Below, piece after piece: positions 1 to 11,260 of a stretch of 64,000 nucleotides of DNA (position 1 is the stretch's first letter; every line of letters begins with the position of its first letter). The DNA is from Macrococcus capreoli (GTDB taxonomy: Bacteria > Bacillota > Bacilli > Staphylococcales > Staphylococcaceae): the NCBI RefSeq assembly GCF_025628935.1, contig NZ_JAOTIS010000010.1, positions 50,530 to 114,529 on the forward strand, in the 5' to 3' direction. A program made the translations under genes and the position numbers. The notes beneath the pieces are model-generated. The model made no database searches and was not told where the DNA came from. It was given only the letters and a program-made list of their open reading frames with translations.

Positions 1-271
1 CTATTCCCTTTCTATAGTTTAAACCTGGATCATTAATAGCAACTTGATACAGCTCTCTATATCTCAATTCTTCTTCATCTTCAAACCCATTAAAAATAAC
101 TTTATCTATATTTTCCTCATTGAAATAATATATTTCATCAAAATCAAATCCCATAGGATAACGACAAGCTGAATAATCAAACAACAAATTTTGATTTTTT
201 GATTGTTCTATGTAGCCACGATTTAATATCATTAACTTTTGCGTTCCTTCTTTCAAACAATATAATTCGCA
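1..271 (-). pseudogene. DUF4176-like fragment, cut by the window edge
   Basis: The minus frame is open from 271 to the window edge and reads CLKEGTQKLMILNRGYIEQ, then segments FDYSACRYPMGFD, YYFNEENIDKVIFNGFEDEEE. This pattern (KEGT-K-MI-RG, then DY-YP-G, then FN-E-ID-V-F-G-DEEE) resembles DUF4176, a small domain often found near type VII secretion loci. A TGA stop lies at 274-272, and the only starts are TTG at 256 or ATG at 232, which would cut into the first conserved block. The terminator of the neighbouring gene sits directly upstream with no clear ribosome binding site. It is probably an N-terminally truncated remnant, though a TTG start cannot be excluded. The C terminus lies outside the window. 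Confidence 0.5.
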
Positions 272-281
272 TCAATAAAAA

Positions 282-314
282 CCCCCTTCAAAATCTAATA
301 GATTTCAAAAGGGG
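282..314 (-). terminator. Terminator of the GrpB-family gene
   Basis: Arms CCCCCTTCAAAATC (282-295) and GATTTCAAAAGGGG (301-314) pair almost perfectly. On the minus strand the hairpin is followed by TTTTT, so it ends transcription of the gene at 356-883. Confidence 0.85.
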
Positions 315-355
315 TAAATGAACCAATATGCTATTATTCTATAGATTATTTTCTA

Positions 356-883
356 TCATCTGCTTTGCGAACGATACCATTGCAGTGCTTTCTTTTCCAG
401 ATTCAAAATATAATCACTCGTAAAATGTTTGTACATCTTATAATCATTTCGATTTTGCACTGCTTGCTTCATTTTATACTTTGCATAAGCTAATCGCTCC
501 GCTTTATGCGCGCGCAAATAATCTCTTAAAGCAAGCCTTCTCGAAATCGCTTCATGATTCGATCGCTCAATCATCGTCACATAATACGTCAACTGATGCT
601 TCTTCGCAACAAATAATCTACACTCATCATCCGTAAATAATTGTGCATCCATTTCTTTATATCCCAATGCTTCCATCTTATCCACAAACAAACTCACCTG
701 CGATAACGATTTAACAATTGGTAATATATCAATTGTCATATTTCCTGGTATATCCTTCACGGCATTATTACCAAAATGATGTAGCTCAACGATTTCATTT
801 CTAAAGATTTCGATTAGTTCTTTCGCCTCATGTATAAATATTTGATGATAATCTTTATCATTACACGGCGTATAGTCTATCAT
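356..883 (-). CDS. GrpB/UPF0157 family protein
   Basis: This 175-residue cytoplasmic protein has the layout of the GrpB (UPF0157) family, which adopts a nucleotidyltransferase-like fold. The family core normally reads H-GSTAV-G---KP-IDI; here it reads ELHHFGNNAVKDIPGNMTIDI near residues 34-53, so the usual GST is replaced by GNN. Typical family features follow, including a central LFVDKMEALGY block and a basic C terminus rich in Tyr and Lys. The biochemical function of the family is not established, and the altered core may mean altered activity. The gene is monocistronic, closed by its own terminator at 282-314 and preceded by an AT-rich gap. Confidence 0.75.
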   Translation of the reverse strand: MIDYTPCNDKDYHQIFIHEAKELIEIFRNEIVELHHFGNNAVKDIPGNMTIDILPIVKSLSQVSLFVDKMEALGYKEMDAQLFTDDECRLFVAKKHQLTYYVTMIERSNHEAISRRLALRDYLRAHKAERLAYAKYKMKQAVQNRNDYKMYKHFTSDYILNLEKKALQWYRSQSR

Positions 884-1206
884 ATAATTCCTCCAATACG
901 GGCAATATTTAACATCTATTTATCTTTGTATATTATTCGTCTCTTTATGTTTATACTCATACAAGATTTGTTGTTTTTATTAATAATACCAATCAATTAT
1001 TAATTTTGTGTAAATTTTAGAAATATTTCATCATCAATTTTTTCACGTTAATCAATCTATTTTCTTAATATATCCTTTTATTCTTACATTAAACTTAATA
1101 TTATTACTATTTTGTGTCATAATTAAAGTTGTGAAATTTATTATTCAAGATACATATTGTGTTTCGATCAACACATTTATAAAAATTACGGGAGGTTCAT
1201 TACAAT
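884..1206. other. AT-rich intergenic region with TTGTG motifs
   Basis: This 323-base gap separates the divergent genes at 356-883 and 1207-1983. I see no open frame. It holds several TTGTGT/TTGTGA hexamers (near 1004, 1112, 1129 and 1157), an extended minus-10-like TGTCATAAT at 1115-1123, and the bipartite element at 1109-1134 that recurs upstream of the comX-like gene. The ribosome binding site of the next gene, GGGAGG, is near 1190. Confidence 0.5.
1109..1134 (+). promoter_or_regulatory. Bipartite element, copy 1 (shared with the comX region)
   Basis: The element reads ATTTTGTGTCATAA, then TTA, then AAGTTGTGA. The same two blocks, without the three-base spacer, occur on the minus strand at 40683-40661. 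The first block contains TGTCATAAT, which may be an extended minus-10. It could therefore be promoter core, regulator site, or both. Confidence 0.4.
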
Positions 1207-1983
1207 ATGAAGAATGTATTATTTTGGGTTTATGTTTTAGTAGCCATTATTATCATCGCTCTCGGGTATAATTTTTGGGAAAACCGAGTAACTGGCGCTA
1301 ACCCAGAAGAAAAGAATATCTCAACACAACAATCTGATGAGAAGAGTAAAGAGAAGAAGGAAACTTCTGACACGAAATCAGAAACTAAAGATGAGGCTAA
1401 TGAGAACTTATTTAAAAATAAAACGTTCCAGAAAGTATATACTGACGCGGTAAAAGACAAAGAACAAATGAATATTACAATTGTCAATACTCCTTACCAA
1501 ACGTCAAATAATAACTCATCTGTCAAAGACGAATTAGAAAAAAATATCGATAAAAAAATTAAGTTAAACGAGCTTGAAGTTGCAAACGAGTCTTCTACAA
1601 TTGATTTCGATAAAATCAATAAAACAAAACCTAATTTAATAATATTAGATGCGCTGACTTTAAATGATTACTTCGGTAATGTTTCAGTAGATGAACATAA
1701 TGCGGCGATTGAAAAACTATATAAAGATGCAAAGAAAAATAAAACGCAAATTATTATTGTCGGTACACGTCCAGAATATGATGATGCTGATTTCAAAACA
1801 TACCAACAAGCTGAATCGAAATACTTTAGCAATGAGAACAATGACTTTTATTATGTTGACCAGGCAAATCAATGGCCGAATGATAAATCAATTGAAAAAT
1901 ATTATGATATAAAAGATGGTTTATTAACAGATAAAGGTGTAGAGCAATGGGTACAATCTATTAATAAATACTTATTTAAATAA
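1207..1983 (+). CDS. Membrane-anchored SGNH-hydrolase-like protein
   Basis: This is a 258-residue protein with one N-terminal membrane segment (about residues 4-22) and no lipobox. A charged Lys/Glu/Ser linker (about 30-75) follows, then a globular extracellular part. The globular part has alternating strands and helices with segments NITIVNT, PNLIILDALTLNDYFG, TQIIIVGTRP and NDFYYVD, in the manner of SGNH/GDSL proteins associated with capsule loci. The Gly-Asp-Ser-Leu serine block is not evident and the terminal Asp-x-x-His pair is missing (GLLTDKGVEQW), so catalysis is doubtful. The neighbouring CpsB-type phosphatase suggests a link to surface polysaccharide. Start ATG follows GGGAGG. The fold assignment is tentative. 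Confidence 0.55.
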   Translation: MKNVLFWVYVLVAIIIIALGYNFWENRVTGANPEEKNISTQQSDEKSKEKKETSDTKSETKDEANENLFKNKTFQKVYTDAVKDKEQMNITIVNTPYQTSNNNSSVKDELEKNIDKKIKLNELEVANESSTIDFDKINKTKPNLIILDALTLNDYFGNVSVDEHNAAIEKLYKDAKKNKTQIIIVGTRPEYDDADFKTYQQAESKYFSNENNDFYYVDQANQWPNDKSIEKYYDIKDGLLTDKGVEQWVQSINKYLFK

Positions 1984-2027
1984 AAATATCCCCACGTTTA
2001 AATGTAGTTAAACGTGGGGATATTTTT
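1982..2027. terminator. Bidirectional terminator
   Basis: Near-perfect arms AAAAATATCCCCACGTTTA (1982-2000) and TAAACGTGGGGATATTTTT (2009-2027) serve the plus gene at 1207. The structure could also end minus-strand transcription from the cpsB-like gene. Confidence 0.9.
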
Positions 2028-2031
2028 GTCT

Positions 2032-2110
2032 TTCTATGTGGAAGTAAGCGCCCGTATTTCGTGAATACAGCCGCCTGCCTCTAAACGCCCGTTCGATTGC
2101 CTGTAAACGG
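2032..2110. repeat. GC-richer intergenic repeat-like stretch
   Basis: This short stretch contains inverted GTATTTCGTGAATAC and a CTCTAAACGCCCGTTCG / CCTGTAAACGGCGTCTCC pair. It is GC-richer than its surroundings and has the same style (CTAAACG, GTCTCC) as the repeats at 14289-14335. The relationship is suggestive only. Confidence 0.35.
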
Positions 2111-2116
2111 CGTCTC

Positions 2117-2917
2117 CTAAAACAATCCGAATAATTTCTTCTTTTTCTTTTTAGTTTTCTCAACTCTATCTTTCGTTTCTACTTCTAACGGACTCACATA
2201 GCGGATCGTTTCACCAGCCAACACTTTTTGAGCGTTTTCTTTATATTTATTCACTTCTTCAATACCATACTGCTGCTCAATAACATCATACGCTTCTTTC
2301 ATATAGTAATTTCTCGATGTAACATTATGTGCATCACTGGCCACAATATGAATTAAACGATGTTCCATCATCATCTCAGCACATTGTTTACTGTATTCAC
2401 CTAACTGACCACAGACAACCCCTGCTGTCACTTGAGCTAACGCCCCTAATTCAATTAATTTCGCTAATTTATTAGGATTCTTCTGCAGCTCAGTATTTCT
2501 TTCAGGATGTGCAATAATCGGTATATATCCTTCTAATGCTAATTTCGTAAACAACTGTTCTGTAAACACCGGTACTTCATTCGAAGGAAACTCTATTAAC
2601 ACATACGGTCCGTTCTCCGTAAGCGTCAACGCTTTACCTGACTTTAAATCTTCTACAACGTCGCCATAAATTCGAATTTCCTGACTCGGATGCACTTTCA
2701 CAGGTATACCTTCTGCCGCAATAATTGTATTCACTTCTTCTGCCAGCGCTTTTATCTTCGGTCCAAAGTTCTCATATACACCAATTTTGTGATGTGGTGT
2801 AGCGATAATATCCGTAATACCTTGTGCCTGTGCTGCACGTGCCATATTTAATGTATCTTCTTTCGTCTGCGCACCATCATCAATGCCAAACAATATATGG
2901 TTATGTAAATCTATCAT
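2117..2917 (-). CDS. CpsB/YwqE-type PHP-domain tyrosine-protein phosphatase
   Basis: This 266-residue PHP-fold metallophosphatase belongs to the CpsB/YwqE/CapC family, which dephosphorylates tyrosine kinases that control capsule and exopolysaccharide synthesis. The metal-binding motifs are all visible: IDLHNHILFGIDDG at the N terminus, IATPHH, IAHPERN and VASDAHN. The C terminus ends in a lysine-rich tail. ATG at 2917 is preferred over GTG at 2926 because AGGAG lies at proper distance. No cognate kinase is adjacent; the exported SGNH-like gene is next door but in convergent orientation. In S. aureus the gene after gatB is usually dagK, so this place differs. The substrate is unknown. Confidence 0.85.
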   Translation of the reverse strand: MIDLHNHILFGIDDGAQTKEDTLNMARAAQAQGITDIIATPHHKIGVYENFGPKIKALAEEVNTIIAAEGIPVKVHPSQEIRIYGDVVEDLKSGKALTLTENGPYVLIEFPSNEVPVFTEQLFTKLALEGYIPIIAHPERNTELQKNPNKLAKLIELGALAQVTAGVVCGQLGEYSKQCAEMMMEHRLIHIVASDAHNVTSRNYYMKEAYDVIEQQYGIEEVNKYKENAQKVLAGETIRYVSPLEVETKDRVEKTKKKKKKLFGLF

Positions 2918-2982
2918 ATTATTCACTCCTCTACGATATTCATTAAATTAATAGTATCAGTATCCATATGCATTGTATAATA

Positions 2983-3025
2983 AAAACCCTAAAAAGAGTG
3001 CTCACACACTTCAAATTAGGGTTTC
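2983..3025 (-). terminator. Terminator of gatCAB
   Basis: The minus strand reads AAACCCTAA, then an inner stem, then TTAGGGTTT followed by TTATTA. It lies just downstream of the gatB stop. Confidence 0.85.
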
Positions 3026-3037
3026 AGTATTACAATA

Positions 3038-4465
3038 TTAACGCTTCTCTAATTCTTCTTTAAGAATTTTATTAACCATTTGTGGATTTGCCTGACCTTT
3101 AGAAATCTTCATAATTTGTCCTACTAAGAAGCCAGTCGCTTTTCCTTTACCGTTCTTAAAATCTTCGATAGATTGGGGATTGTTATCTAAAGCTTCTGTA
3201 ACGAATGCTTTTAATTGTTCCGGATCAGAAATTTGAACTAATCCTTGTTCTTCCATAATCACTTTCGGTGCTTTTCCTGTTTCCACAGTGTCAGCAAATA
3301 CTTTTTTAGCGATTTTAGATGAAATTGTACCGTCTGCGATTAATTTCACCATTTCAGCTAAGTTTTCTGGTGTTAATTTCGTTTCATGTAATTCTTTCTG
3401 GTTTTTATTTAAATACTCGTTTACGCCACCCATTAACCAGTTTGAAGAAAGTTTAGCGTCCGCATTTAAAGCGATCATCTCTTCAAAGAAATCAGACATT
3501 TCTTTCGTTAACGTTAATACGTGCGCATCATATGCCGGCAAACCGTATTCTGAAACGTACTTCTCTTTACGTTTATCTGGTAATTCAGGAATAGAAGCGC
3601 GCACGCGTTCTTTCCATGCTTCATCAATAAATAAAGGTACTAAATCCGGTTCCGGGAAGTATCTGTAATCGTCAGACCCTTCTTTTACACGCATTAGAAT
3701 TGTCTTACCAGTCGCTTCATCAAAACGACGTGTTTCCTGTAAAATTTCTCCACCGTTAAGTAATACTTCTTCCTGACGTTTAACTTCGTGCTCAAGCCCT
3801 TTCTTAACGTAAGAGAATGAGTTTAAGTTCTTAAGTTCAGCTTTCGTACCGAATTTCTCTTGTCCTACTGGACGTAATGAAATATTCGCATCACAACGTA
3901 ATGAACCTTCTTCCATACGTACGTCAGAAACGCCAGTATATTGAATGATCGCTTTTAATTTCTCTAAATATGCATATGCTTCTTCAGGCGTGCGAATATC
4001 TGGTTCTGATACGATTTCAACTAGTGGCGTCCCTTGACGGTTTAAATCGACTAAAGAATAACCATCTTTATGATTTAATTTCCCAGCATCTTCTTCCATG
4101 TGAAGCCGTGTAATACCGATACGTTTCGTCTCACCGTTCACTTCGATATCAATATAACCATTCTCACCGATCGGCTCATCAAATTGTGAAATCTGGTAAG
4201 CTTTCGGATTATCCGGATAGAAATAGTTTTTACGGTCGAATTTCGTTGATGTACGAATATCCATGTTTAATGCCATTGCAGCACGCATTGCCCAGTCTAC
4301 TGCCGTCTTATTTACTACAGGTAATACACCTGGATACCCTAAATCAATAACACTTACGTTCGTGTTCGGTTCAGCTCCGAAATGCGCAGGAGAAGCTGAG
4401 AACATTTTTGATTCTGTTTTAAGTTCTACGTGGACTTCTAGTCCAATTACTGTTTCAAAATGCAT
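3038..4465 (-). CDS. gatB: Asp-tRNA(Asn)/Glu-tRNA(Gln) amidotransferase subunit B
   Basis: GatB (475 residues, normal length) activates misacylated Glu-tRNA(Gln) or Asp-tRNA(Asn) by ATP-dependent phosphorylation, so that GatA can amidate it. The family start [13 protein letters not shown], the zinc/cradle region, the signature [10 protein letters not shown] and the C-terminal YqeY-like tail are present. It is the last gene of gatC-gatA-gatB on the minus strand, 13 bases after gatA, with a strong GGAG ribosome binding site and a terminator at 2983-3025. The complex supplies Gln-tRNA(Gln) in organisms lacking glutaminyl-tRNA synthetase. Confidence 0.97.
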   Translation of the reverse strand: MHFETVIGLEVHVELKTESKMFSASPAHFGAEPNTNVSVIDLGYPGVLPVVNKTAVDWAMRAAMALNMDIRTSTKFDRKNYFYPDNPKAYQISQFDEPIGENGYIDIEVNGETKRIGITRLHMEEDAGKLNHKDGYSLVDLNRQGTPLVEIVSEPDIRTPEEAYAYLEKLKAIIQYTGVSDVRMEEGSLRCDANISLRPVGQEKFGTKAELKNLNSFSYVKKGLEHEVKRQEEVLLNGGEILQETRRFDEATGKTILMRVKEGSDDYRYFPEPDLVPLFIDEAWKERVRASIPELPDKRKEKYVSEYGLPAYDAHVLTLTKEMSDFFEEMIALNADAKLSSNWLMGGVNEYLNKNQKELHETKLTPENLAEMVKLIADGTISSKIAKKVFADTVETGKAPKVIMEEQGLVQISDPEQLKAFVTEALDNNPQSIEDFKNGKGKATGFLVGQIMKISKGQANPQMVNKILKEELEKR

Positions 4466-4478
4466 AATTCAATTCTCC

Positions 4479-5924
4479 TTATAATGATTGATAGCGTTCA
4501 GACATATTAAATACTTGTTCGTAATTATATGCCACGTTGTATAATAATTTCTCATCGAATGGCTTACCGATTAACTGAAGTCCGATTGGTCGACCGTTTG
4601 CCTCACCACAAGGAATAGACATTGACGGAAGACCTGCTAAGTTAATAGGAATCGTTAAAATATCATTCGCATACATTGTTAATGGATCATTTAATTGTGC
4701 ACCTAAATCAAACGCTACAGTTGGTGCTGTTGGTCCAACGATAATATCATAATCAGCAAATACGCGTTCAAAGTCTTGATTAATTAACGTACGTACTTTT
4801 TGAGCTTTTTTGTAATAAGCATCGTAATAACCAGAACTTAAAGCATATGTTCCTAACATAATACGACGTTTCACTTCGTCACCGAAACCTTCCTGACGCG
4901 TCTTTTTGTATAACTCTTCTAAGTTCTTCGCACCTTCAGCCTGGTAGCCGTAACGAATACCATCGAAACGTGCTAAGTTTGCTGATGCTTCACTTGAAGA
5001 TAAAATGTAGTAAGTTGCTACACCATATTTTGAATTTGGTAATGAAACTTCTGAAATTTCAGCACCCATTTTTTCAAGTGCTTTAATTGCATTTTGAACA
5101 GATGTACGTACTTCTTCAGATACACCTTCACCTAAATATTCTTTAGGCACTGCAACACGTAAACCTTTAATGTCTTTCTCAATTGAAGAAGTGAAATCTA
5201 CATCTTCAACTGGCGCGCTTGTAGAATCCATTGCATCATGTCCAGAAATAATTTCTAACACTTTCGCATTATCTTTTACATTACGTGTAATAGGTCCGAT
5301 TTGATCTAATGAAGATGCAAATGCAACTAATCCATAACGAGATACACGACCATACGTTGGTTTCATTCCGACAACACCACAGTAAGATGCTGGCTGACGA
5401 ATCGAACCACCTGTATCACTACCTAATGAGAATGGTACTAAACTTGCGGCAACTGCTGCTGCACTACCACCTGAAGAACCACCTGGTACTGCACTGTGAT
5501 CAAATGGATTCACTGTTTGTTTGTAGAATGAATTCTCAGTAGATCCACCCATGGCGAATTCATCCATGTTTAATTTACCGACAACAATACCGTTCTCAGC
5601 ATTTAATTTATTCATTACTGTTGCATCATAAACCGGGTTAAATCCTGTTAAGATTTTTGATGCACATGTCGTTTCTAAATCTTTAGTAACGATGTTATCT
5701 TTAATTCCCATCGGAATACCAAATAGCTTACCCGTTGGTTCCTGGTTATCCATTTGCTTCGCTTTGTCCATTGCGACCGCTTCATCCAACGCTAAAAACG
5801 AATTGATTACTGCATCGTCTTGTTTAATATTTTTAAATGTTTCTTCAATTAATTCAGAAGGTTTAACTTTCTTCTCTTGAATCAATTTTGTTAAATTTTC
5901 GATAGATTCATATCTTAATGACAT
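4479..5924 (-). CDS. gatA: Glutamyl-tRNA(Gln) amidotransferase subunit A
   Basis: GatA (481 residues) is the glutaminase subunit; it releases ammonia from glutamine for transamidation on GatB. The amidase signature is intact, with GIKDNI carrying the catalytic Lys, the glycine/serine-rich [15 protein letters not shown], and [12 protein letters not shown] with the Ser-cis-Ser-Lys triad residues. The length is typical. The gene sits two bases after gatC and shares its transcript. Nothing abnormal was seen. Confidence 0.97.
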   Translation of the reverse strand: MSLRYESIENLTKLIQEKKVKPSELIEETFKNIKQDDAVINSFLALDEAVAMDKAKQMDNQEPTGKLFGIPMGIKDNIVTKDLETTCASKILTGFNPVYDATVMNKLNAENGIVVGKLNMDEFAMGGSTENSFYKQTVNPFDHSAVPGGSSGGSAAAVAASLVPFSLGSDTGGSIRQPASYCGVVGMKPTYGRVSRYGLVAFASSLDQIGPITRNVKDNAKVLEIISGHDAMDSTSAPVEDVDFTSSIEKDIKGLRVAVPKEYLGEGVSEEVRTSVQNAIKALEKMGAEISEVSLPNSKYGVATYYILSSSEASANLARFDGIRYGYQAEGAKNLEELYKKTRQEGFGDEVKRRIMLGTYALSSGYYDAYYKKAQKVRTLINQDFERVFADYDIIVGPTAPTVAFDLGAQLNDPLTMYANDILTIPINLAGLPSMSIPCGEANGRPIGLQLIGKPFDEKLLYNVAYNYEQVFNMSERYQSL

Positions 5925-5926
5925 TA

Positions 5927-6226
5927 TTATTCTCCTCCGTCTAAAATCGATGGCACTTTAAATTGACCCGCTTCAGTGCTACGCGCATTCTTTAATATCT
6001 CTTCTTGTGTTAAACTTTTATGCGCAACATCTTCACGCAATACATTTTGAAGATCTAATACGTGGAACGTCGGTTCAACATTCTCAGTATCCACTTCTTC
6101 TAACTGGTCTGCAAAGTTTAATATCGCTTCTAACTGTGCACTAAACTTCGTTGCTTCTTCTTCAGTGATTTCAAGACGTGCGAGATGTGCAACGTGCTTT
6201 ACTTGCTCGTTTGTAACTTTTGACAT
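5927..6226 (-). CDS. gatC: Glutamyl-tRNA(Gln) amidotransferase subunit C
   Basis: GatC (99 residues) is the small belt subunit that holds GatA and GatB together. The protein begins [20 protein letters not shown] and contains the family core [22 protein letters not shown] at 6226 is chosen because AGGAGG lies nine bases upstream and the family starts there; an in-frame ATG at 6271 would add 15 atypical residues. It is the first gene of gatCAB. Its promoter must lie in the 165-base gap shared with divergent putP. Confidence 0.96.
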   Translation of the reverse strand: MSKVTNEQVKHVAHLARLEITEEEATKFSAQLEAILNFADQLEEVDTENVEPTFHVLDLQNVLREDVAHKSLTQEEILKNARSTEAGQFKVPSILDGGE

Positions 6227-6391
6227 GAATATATTCCTCCTGAACTTTGTATCATCCTTAGATTTTATCAAATTTTTCGATAAAAATCTAAAATATTTAA
6301 AATATATCTATGAAAACGCTTTAGTTAAGATTATAATGAATAATGTAAATATTCTGATTTAATGAGGTAAAGGACTAAAAGGGGGATTTAT

Positions 6392-7933
6392 ATGTTTTTA
6401 TTAGGTAATACGTTTCAAAATGTAAAGATTGAAGCGACATGGATGACGTATGTCATGATCGCAGTTTACTTTTTAATTTTACTTGCTATTGGATACTATG
6501 CCTATAAACAATCAACGAGTACACTTGATGAGTATATGCTTGGTGGTCGTAACTTAGGCGCATTAGTTACTGCGTTATCTGCAGGTGCTGCAGATATGAG
6601 TGGCTGGATGCTGATGGGATTGCCGGGTGAAGTTTATAGCGTCGGATTATCTGCAACATGGATTGCCATTGGATTAACAATTGGTGCATGGCTTAACTAT
6701 ATTTTAGTAGCACCAAGGTTACGTGTTTATACTGAACTTGCAGATAACGCAATTACTTTACCAGATTTCTTCGAGAAGCGCGTTAGTGATCATACACGTA
6801 TTTTAAAGATTATATCAGGATTAGTTATTGTAGTCTTCTTTACATTGTATACTCAAGCCGGTATGGTTTCCGGTGGAGTATTATTTGAAAGTGCATTTGG
6901 ATTAGATTATCATTTAGGTCTAGTTTTAACCGCTGGTATCGTTATTATCTATACTTTATTCGGTGGTTACTTAGCAGTATCATTAACCGATTTCTTCCAA
7001 GGCGTTATCATGTTAATTGCATTAGTATTAGTACCACTAGTTGCTCTATTAAAGCTAAATGGATTAGATACTTTCAATACGATTGCGGAATTAGAACCAA
7101 CAAATTTAGATTGGTTTAAAGGTACAACGACTGTTGGTATTATTTCAGCAGTCGCTTGGGGATTAGGTTACTTCGGACAACCCCATATTATCGTTCGTTT
7201 TATGTCAATTAAATCTCATAAAATGTTACCTGCCGCAAGACGTATCGGTATATCATGGATGGCAGTTTCATTAATCGGTGCATGTATGACAGGTTTAATT
7301 GGTATAGCGTTTGTAAATAAATCAGGCGTTAAATTAGAAAACCCAGAAACAATTTTTGTAATGATGAGTCAAGTACTCTTCCATCCATTAATAGCTGGAT
7401 TCTTCTTAGCCGCTATATTAGCAGCTATTATGAGTACAATTTCTTCACAATTATTAGTAACAAGTTCAGCATTAACACAAGATTTCTACATGTTACTTAA
7501 GAAAACAGATTTAAGCGACGTTTCAAGAGAAAAAGAATTTGTAATGGTCGGTAGATTATCAGTTTTATTCGTGGCAATCGTTGCTGGTGCCATTGCTTGG
7601 AGCCCTAACGAAACAATTCTAGCGTATGTTGGTAAAGCTTGGGCAGGATTTGGTGCTGCTTTTGGACCTTTAGTTTTACTTTCTTTATTCTGGAAAGGCT
7701 TATCTAAGCAAGGTGCGATTACAGGAATGATTTTAGGATCTATAACAGTAATTTTCTGGATTGTTATGCAAGGAATTTTAGGTGATAATAAAGGTATATT
7801 TGTACTTTACGAAATCATTCCAGGATTCATCATCAGCTTCGTATCAACGGTCTTAGTTTCAATGATGACACCGAAACCAGAGCAACGTATTATTGATGAA
7901 TTTGATGAAATGAAACGTATTGTAAGAAGTTAA
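6392..7933 (+). CDS. putP: Sodium/proline symporter PutP
   Basis: PutP (513 residues) is a Na+/proline symporter of the SSS family with about 13 membrane segments. Family marks include [19 protein letters not shown] after the first helix, the [10 protein letters not shown] sodium-site region, and [13 protein letters not shown]. It imports proline as nutrient and osmolyte. Start ATG follows AAAGGGGG. It is divergent from gatCAB and convergent with camS; the two convergent units share the hairpin at 7955-7986. This placement matches the staphylococcal backbone. Confidence 0.95.
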   Translation: MFLLGNTFQNVKIEATWMTYVMIAVYFLILLAIGYYAYKQSTSTLDEYMLGGRNLGALVTALSAGAADMSGWMLMGLPGEVYSVGLSATWIAIGLTIGAWLNYILVAPRLRVYTELADNAITLPDFFEKRVSDHTRILKIISGLVIVVFFTLYTQAGMVSGGVLFESAFGLDYHLGLVLTAGIVIIYTLFGGYLAVSLTDFFQGVIMLIALVLVPLVALLKLNGLDTFNTIAELEPTNLDWFKGTTTVGIISAVAWGLGYFGQPHIIVRFMSIKSHKMLPAARRIGISWMAVSLIGACMTGLIGIAFVNKSGVKLENPETIFVMMSQVLFHPLIAGFFLAAILAAIMSTISSQLLVTSSALTQDFYMLLKKTDLSDVSREKEFVMVGRLSVLFVAIVAGAIAWSPNETILAYVGKAWAGFGAAFGPLVLLSLFWKGLSKQGAITGMILGSITVIFWIVMQGILGDNKGIFVLYEIIPGFIISFVSTVLVSMMTPKPEQRIIDEFDEMKRIVRS

Positions 7934-7954
7934 AAGTGCTATATAAATGCATCA

Positions 7955-7990
7955 ATAGGGCGGGGACAATTTGTCCCCGCCCTATTTTTA
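7955..7990. terminator. Bidirectional terminator between putP and camS
   Basis: Perfect 16-base arms, AATAGGGCGGGGACAA (7955-7970) and TTGTCCCCGCCCTATT (7971-7986), are followed by T residues on the plus strand. Confidence 0.92.
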
Positions 7991-8019
7991 TATTCTTATA
8001 GCTTCTTTTTCTAAATCAC

Positions 8020-8070
8020 GAGCGATTTCTTAGCGTTGCTTCCAATTTGTTCGATCCTAAACGCATTGAA
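8020..8070. repeat. Dispersed intergenic repeat A, copy 1
   Basis: This 51-base stretch matches the reverse complement of 14182-14232 at 48 of 51 positions (differences only at its 10th, 12th and 15th bases). It lies between the putP/camS terminator and the camS stop. Confidence 0.8.
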
Positions 8071-8078
8071 AATAACCT

Positions 8079-9257
8079 CTATTGCTGATACACATGAATC
8101 TTCGGTTCTTTATCCGCTTTCTTTTTCACAATTAACGCCAATGGTTTATCATTATCGACAATCGAAATCTCAACATCGTCAATTTGGCTGAAATGCTTCA
8201 TTGATAAATCAGCAATATATTGTGTAATCCCAATCACTTCTGCTTTCCCAAAATAATCTAAAGGCACATTAATATGCAACGATTTAATTGAATCATTCTC
8301 AAAATATCCTGTCCCAATAGATTGCGTGAAATTAGGGAAATACGTCTGCAGTTGATCATTAAATTGTTTATAGTCATTGTTTAACTTTTCATTTAACTCA
8401 TTTGCTTCACCTGACGGTAATAACACATATTTCTCATTAACAGCTTTCCATTTACCAATCTTCTTACTACCTTCTTCACTCTCAGCATACGACACAAAAT
8501 TACCCGGCGTAATACTTTCCGCTGAAGACTGAATATAAATCGCAAATGTAATCGGTATATCTTTTAACTCTTGTTTCACACGTAAACGAGATAAGATTTC
8601 ATCTGCCATTTCTTTACCTTTTTTCTCGACTTCTTTTTTATCGAGCTTTTCACTATACACTTCTCCGTACTGCTCTTTTTGATAATAATACACACTATTC
8701 ATTGCAAGTCCAATCGTCATACCCGATATTTTATCGCGCTTCGCATCAGACTCTGTATAGAAATCCTGTTCAATAATATGCGACAAATAAGCTGGCGATC
8801 TTTTAGCGATCTTCTCAGGATCCGTCTCACCTTTATGTGACGGATTTAACCCAAAATTGGCATACGCATTTTTCTCAATACGTTCATCTTTATCCATATT
8901 ATCGATTTCTTCTTTTGTATATTGCGGTTCTAAATAACTTTCAACTGCATTCTTCGTCAATAATTGTCCATCACGGTATAAATAATCTTCTGGCGAAAAG
9001 ACATTTTTACTAATACGTAATAACCCTGTCTCAAACGCTTCTCCGTTATAGCTACTCGCCATATTAGAACTCGTTAATCCACGAGCCTGACTTTCTTTGA
9101 ACGGTAATAACGTTCTATAATAATCATTTGAGATTTGAATATCCGTTGAAATTTGCTTTTCTTCTTTTTTCTTAGATTGTTCGTTTGCTGTATTATCCGT
9201 GTTCGAACAACTTGCGAGAAGCAGCGTAGATAATACTAAATAGCCTAATCGTTTCAT
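8079..9257 (-). CDS. camS: CamS family sex-pheromone lipoprotein
   Basis: CamS is a 392-residue lipoprotein. The signal peptide ends in the lipobox LLASC (Cys17), so diacylglyceryl anchoring to the outer face of the membrane is expected. In S. aureus the cleaved CamS signal peptide yields the cAM373 enterococcal pheromone mimic; here the signal sequence is MKRLGYLVLSTLLLASC, so the processed peptide would differ. The mature part has the CamS domain with two pseudo-repeats and a basic C terminus. It is last in pcrB-pcrA-ligA-camS, 17 bases after ligA. Its core cellular role is unknown. Confidence 0.93.
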   Translation of the reverse strand: MKRLGYLVLSTLLLASCSNTDNTANEQSKKKEEKQISTDIQISNDYYRTLLPFKESQARGLTSSNMASSYNGEAFETGLLRISKNVFSPEDYLYRDGQLLTKNAVESYLEPQYTKEEIDNMDKDERIEKNAYANFGLNPSHKGETDPEKIAKRSPAYLSHIIEQDFYTESDAKRDKISGMTIGLAMNSVYYYQKEQYGEVYSEKLDKKEVEKKGKEMADEILSRLRVKQELKDIPITFAIYIQSSAESITPGNFVSYAESEEGSKKIGKWKAVNEKYVLLPSGEANELNEKLNNDYKQFNDQLQTYFPNFTQSIGTGYFENDSIKSLHINVPLDYFGKAEVIGITQYIADLSMKHFSQIDDVEISIVDNDKPLALIVKKKADKEPKIHVYQQ

Positions 9258-9274
9258 CGTTTTCTCCTTAACTA

Positions 9275-11260
<1,986 letters not shown>

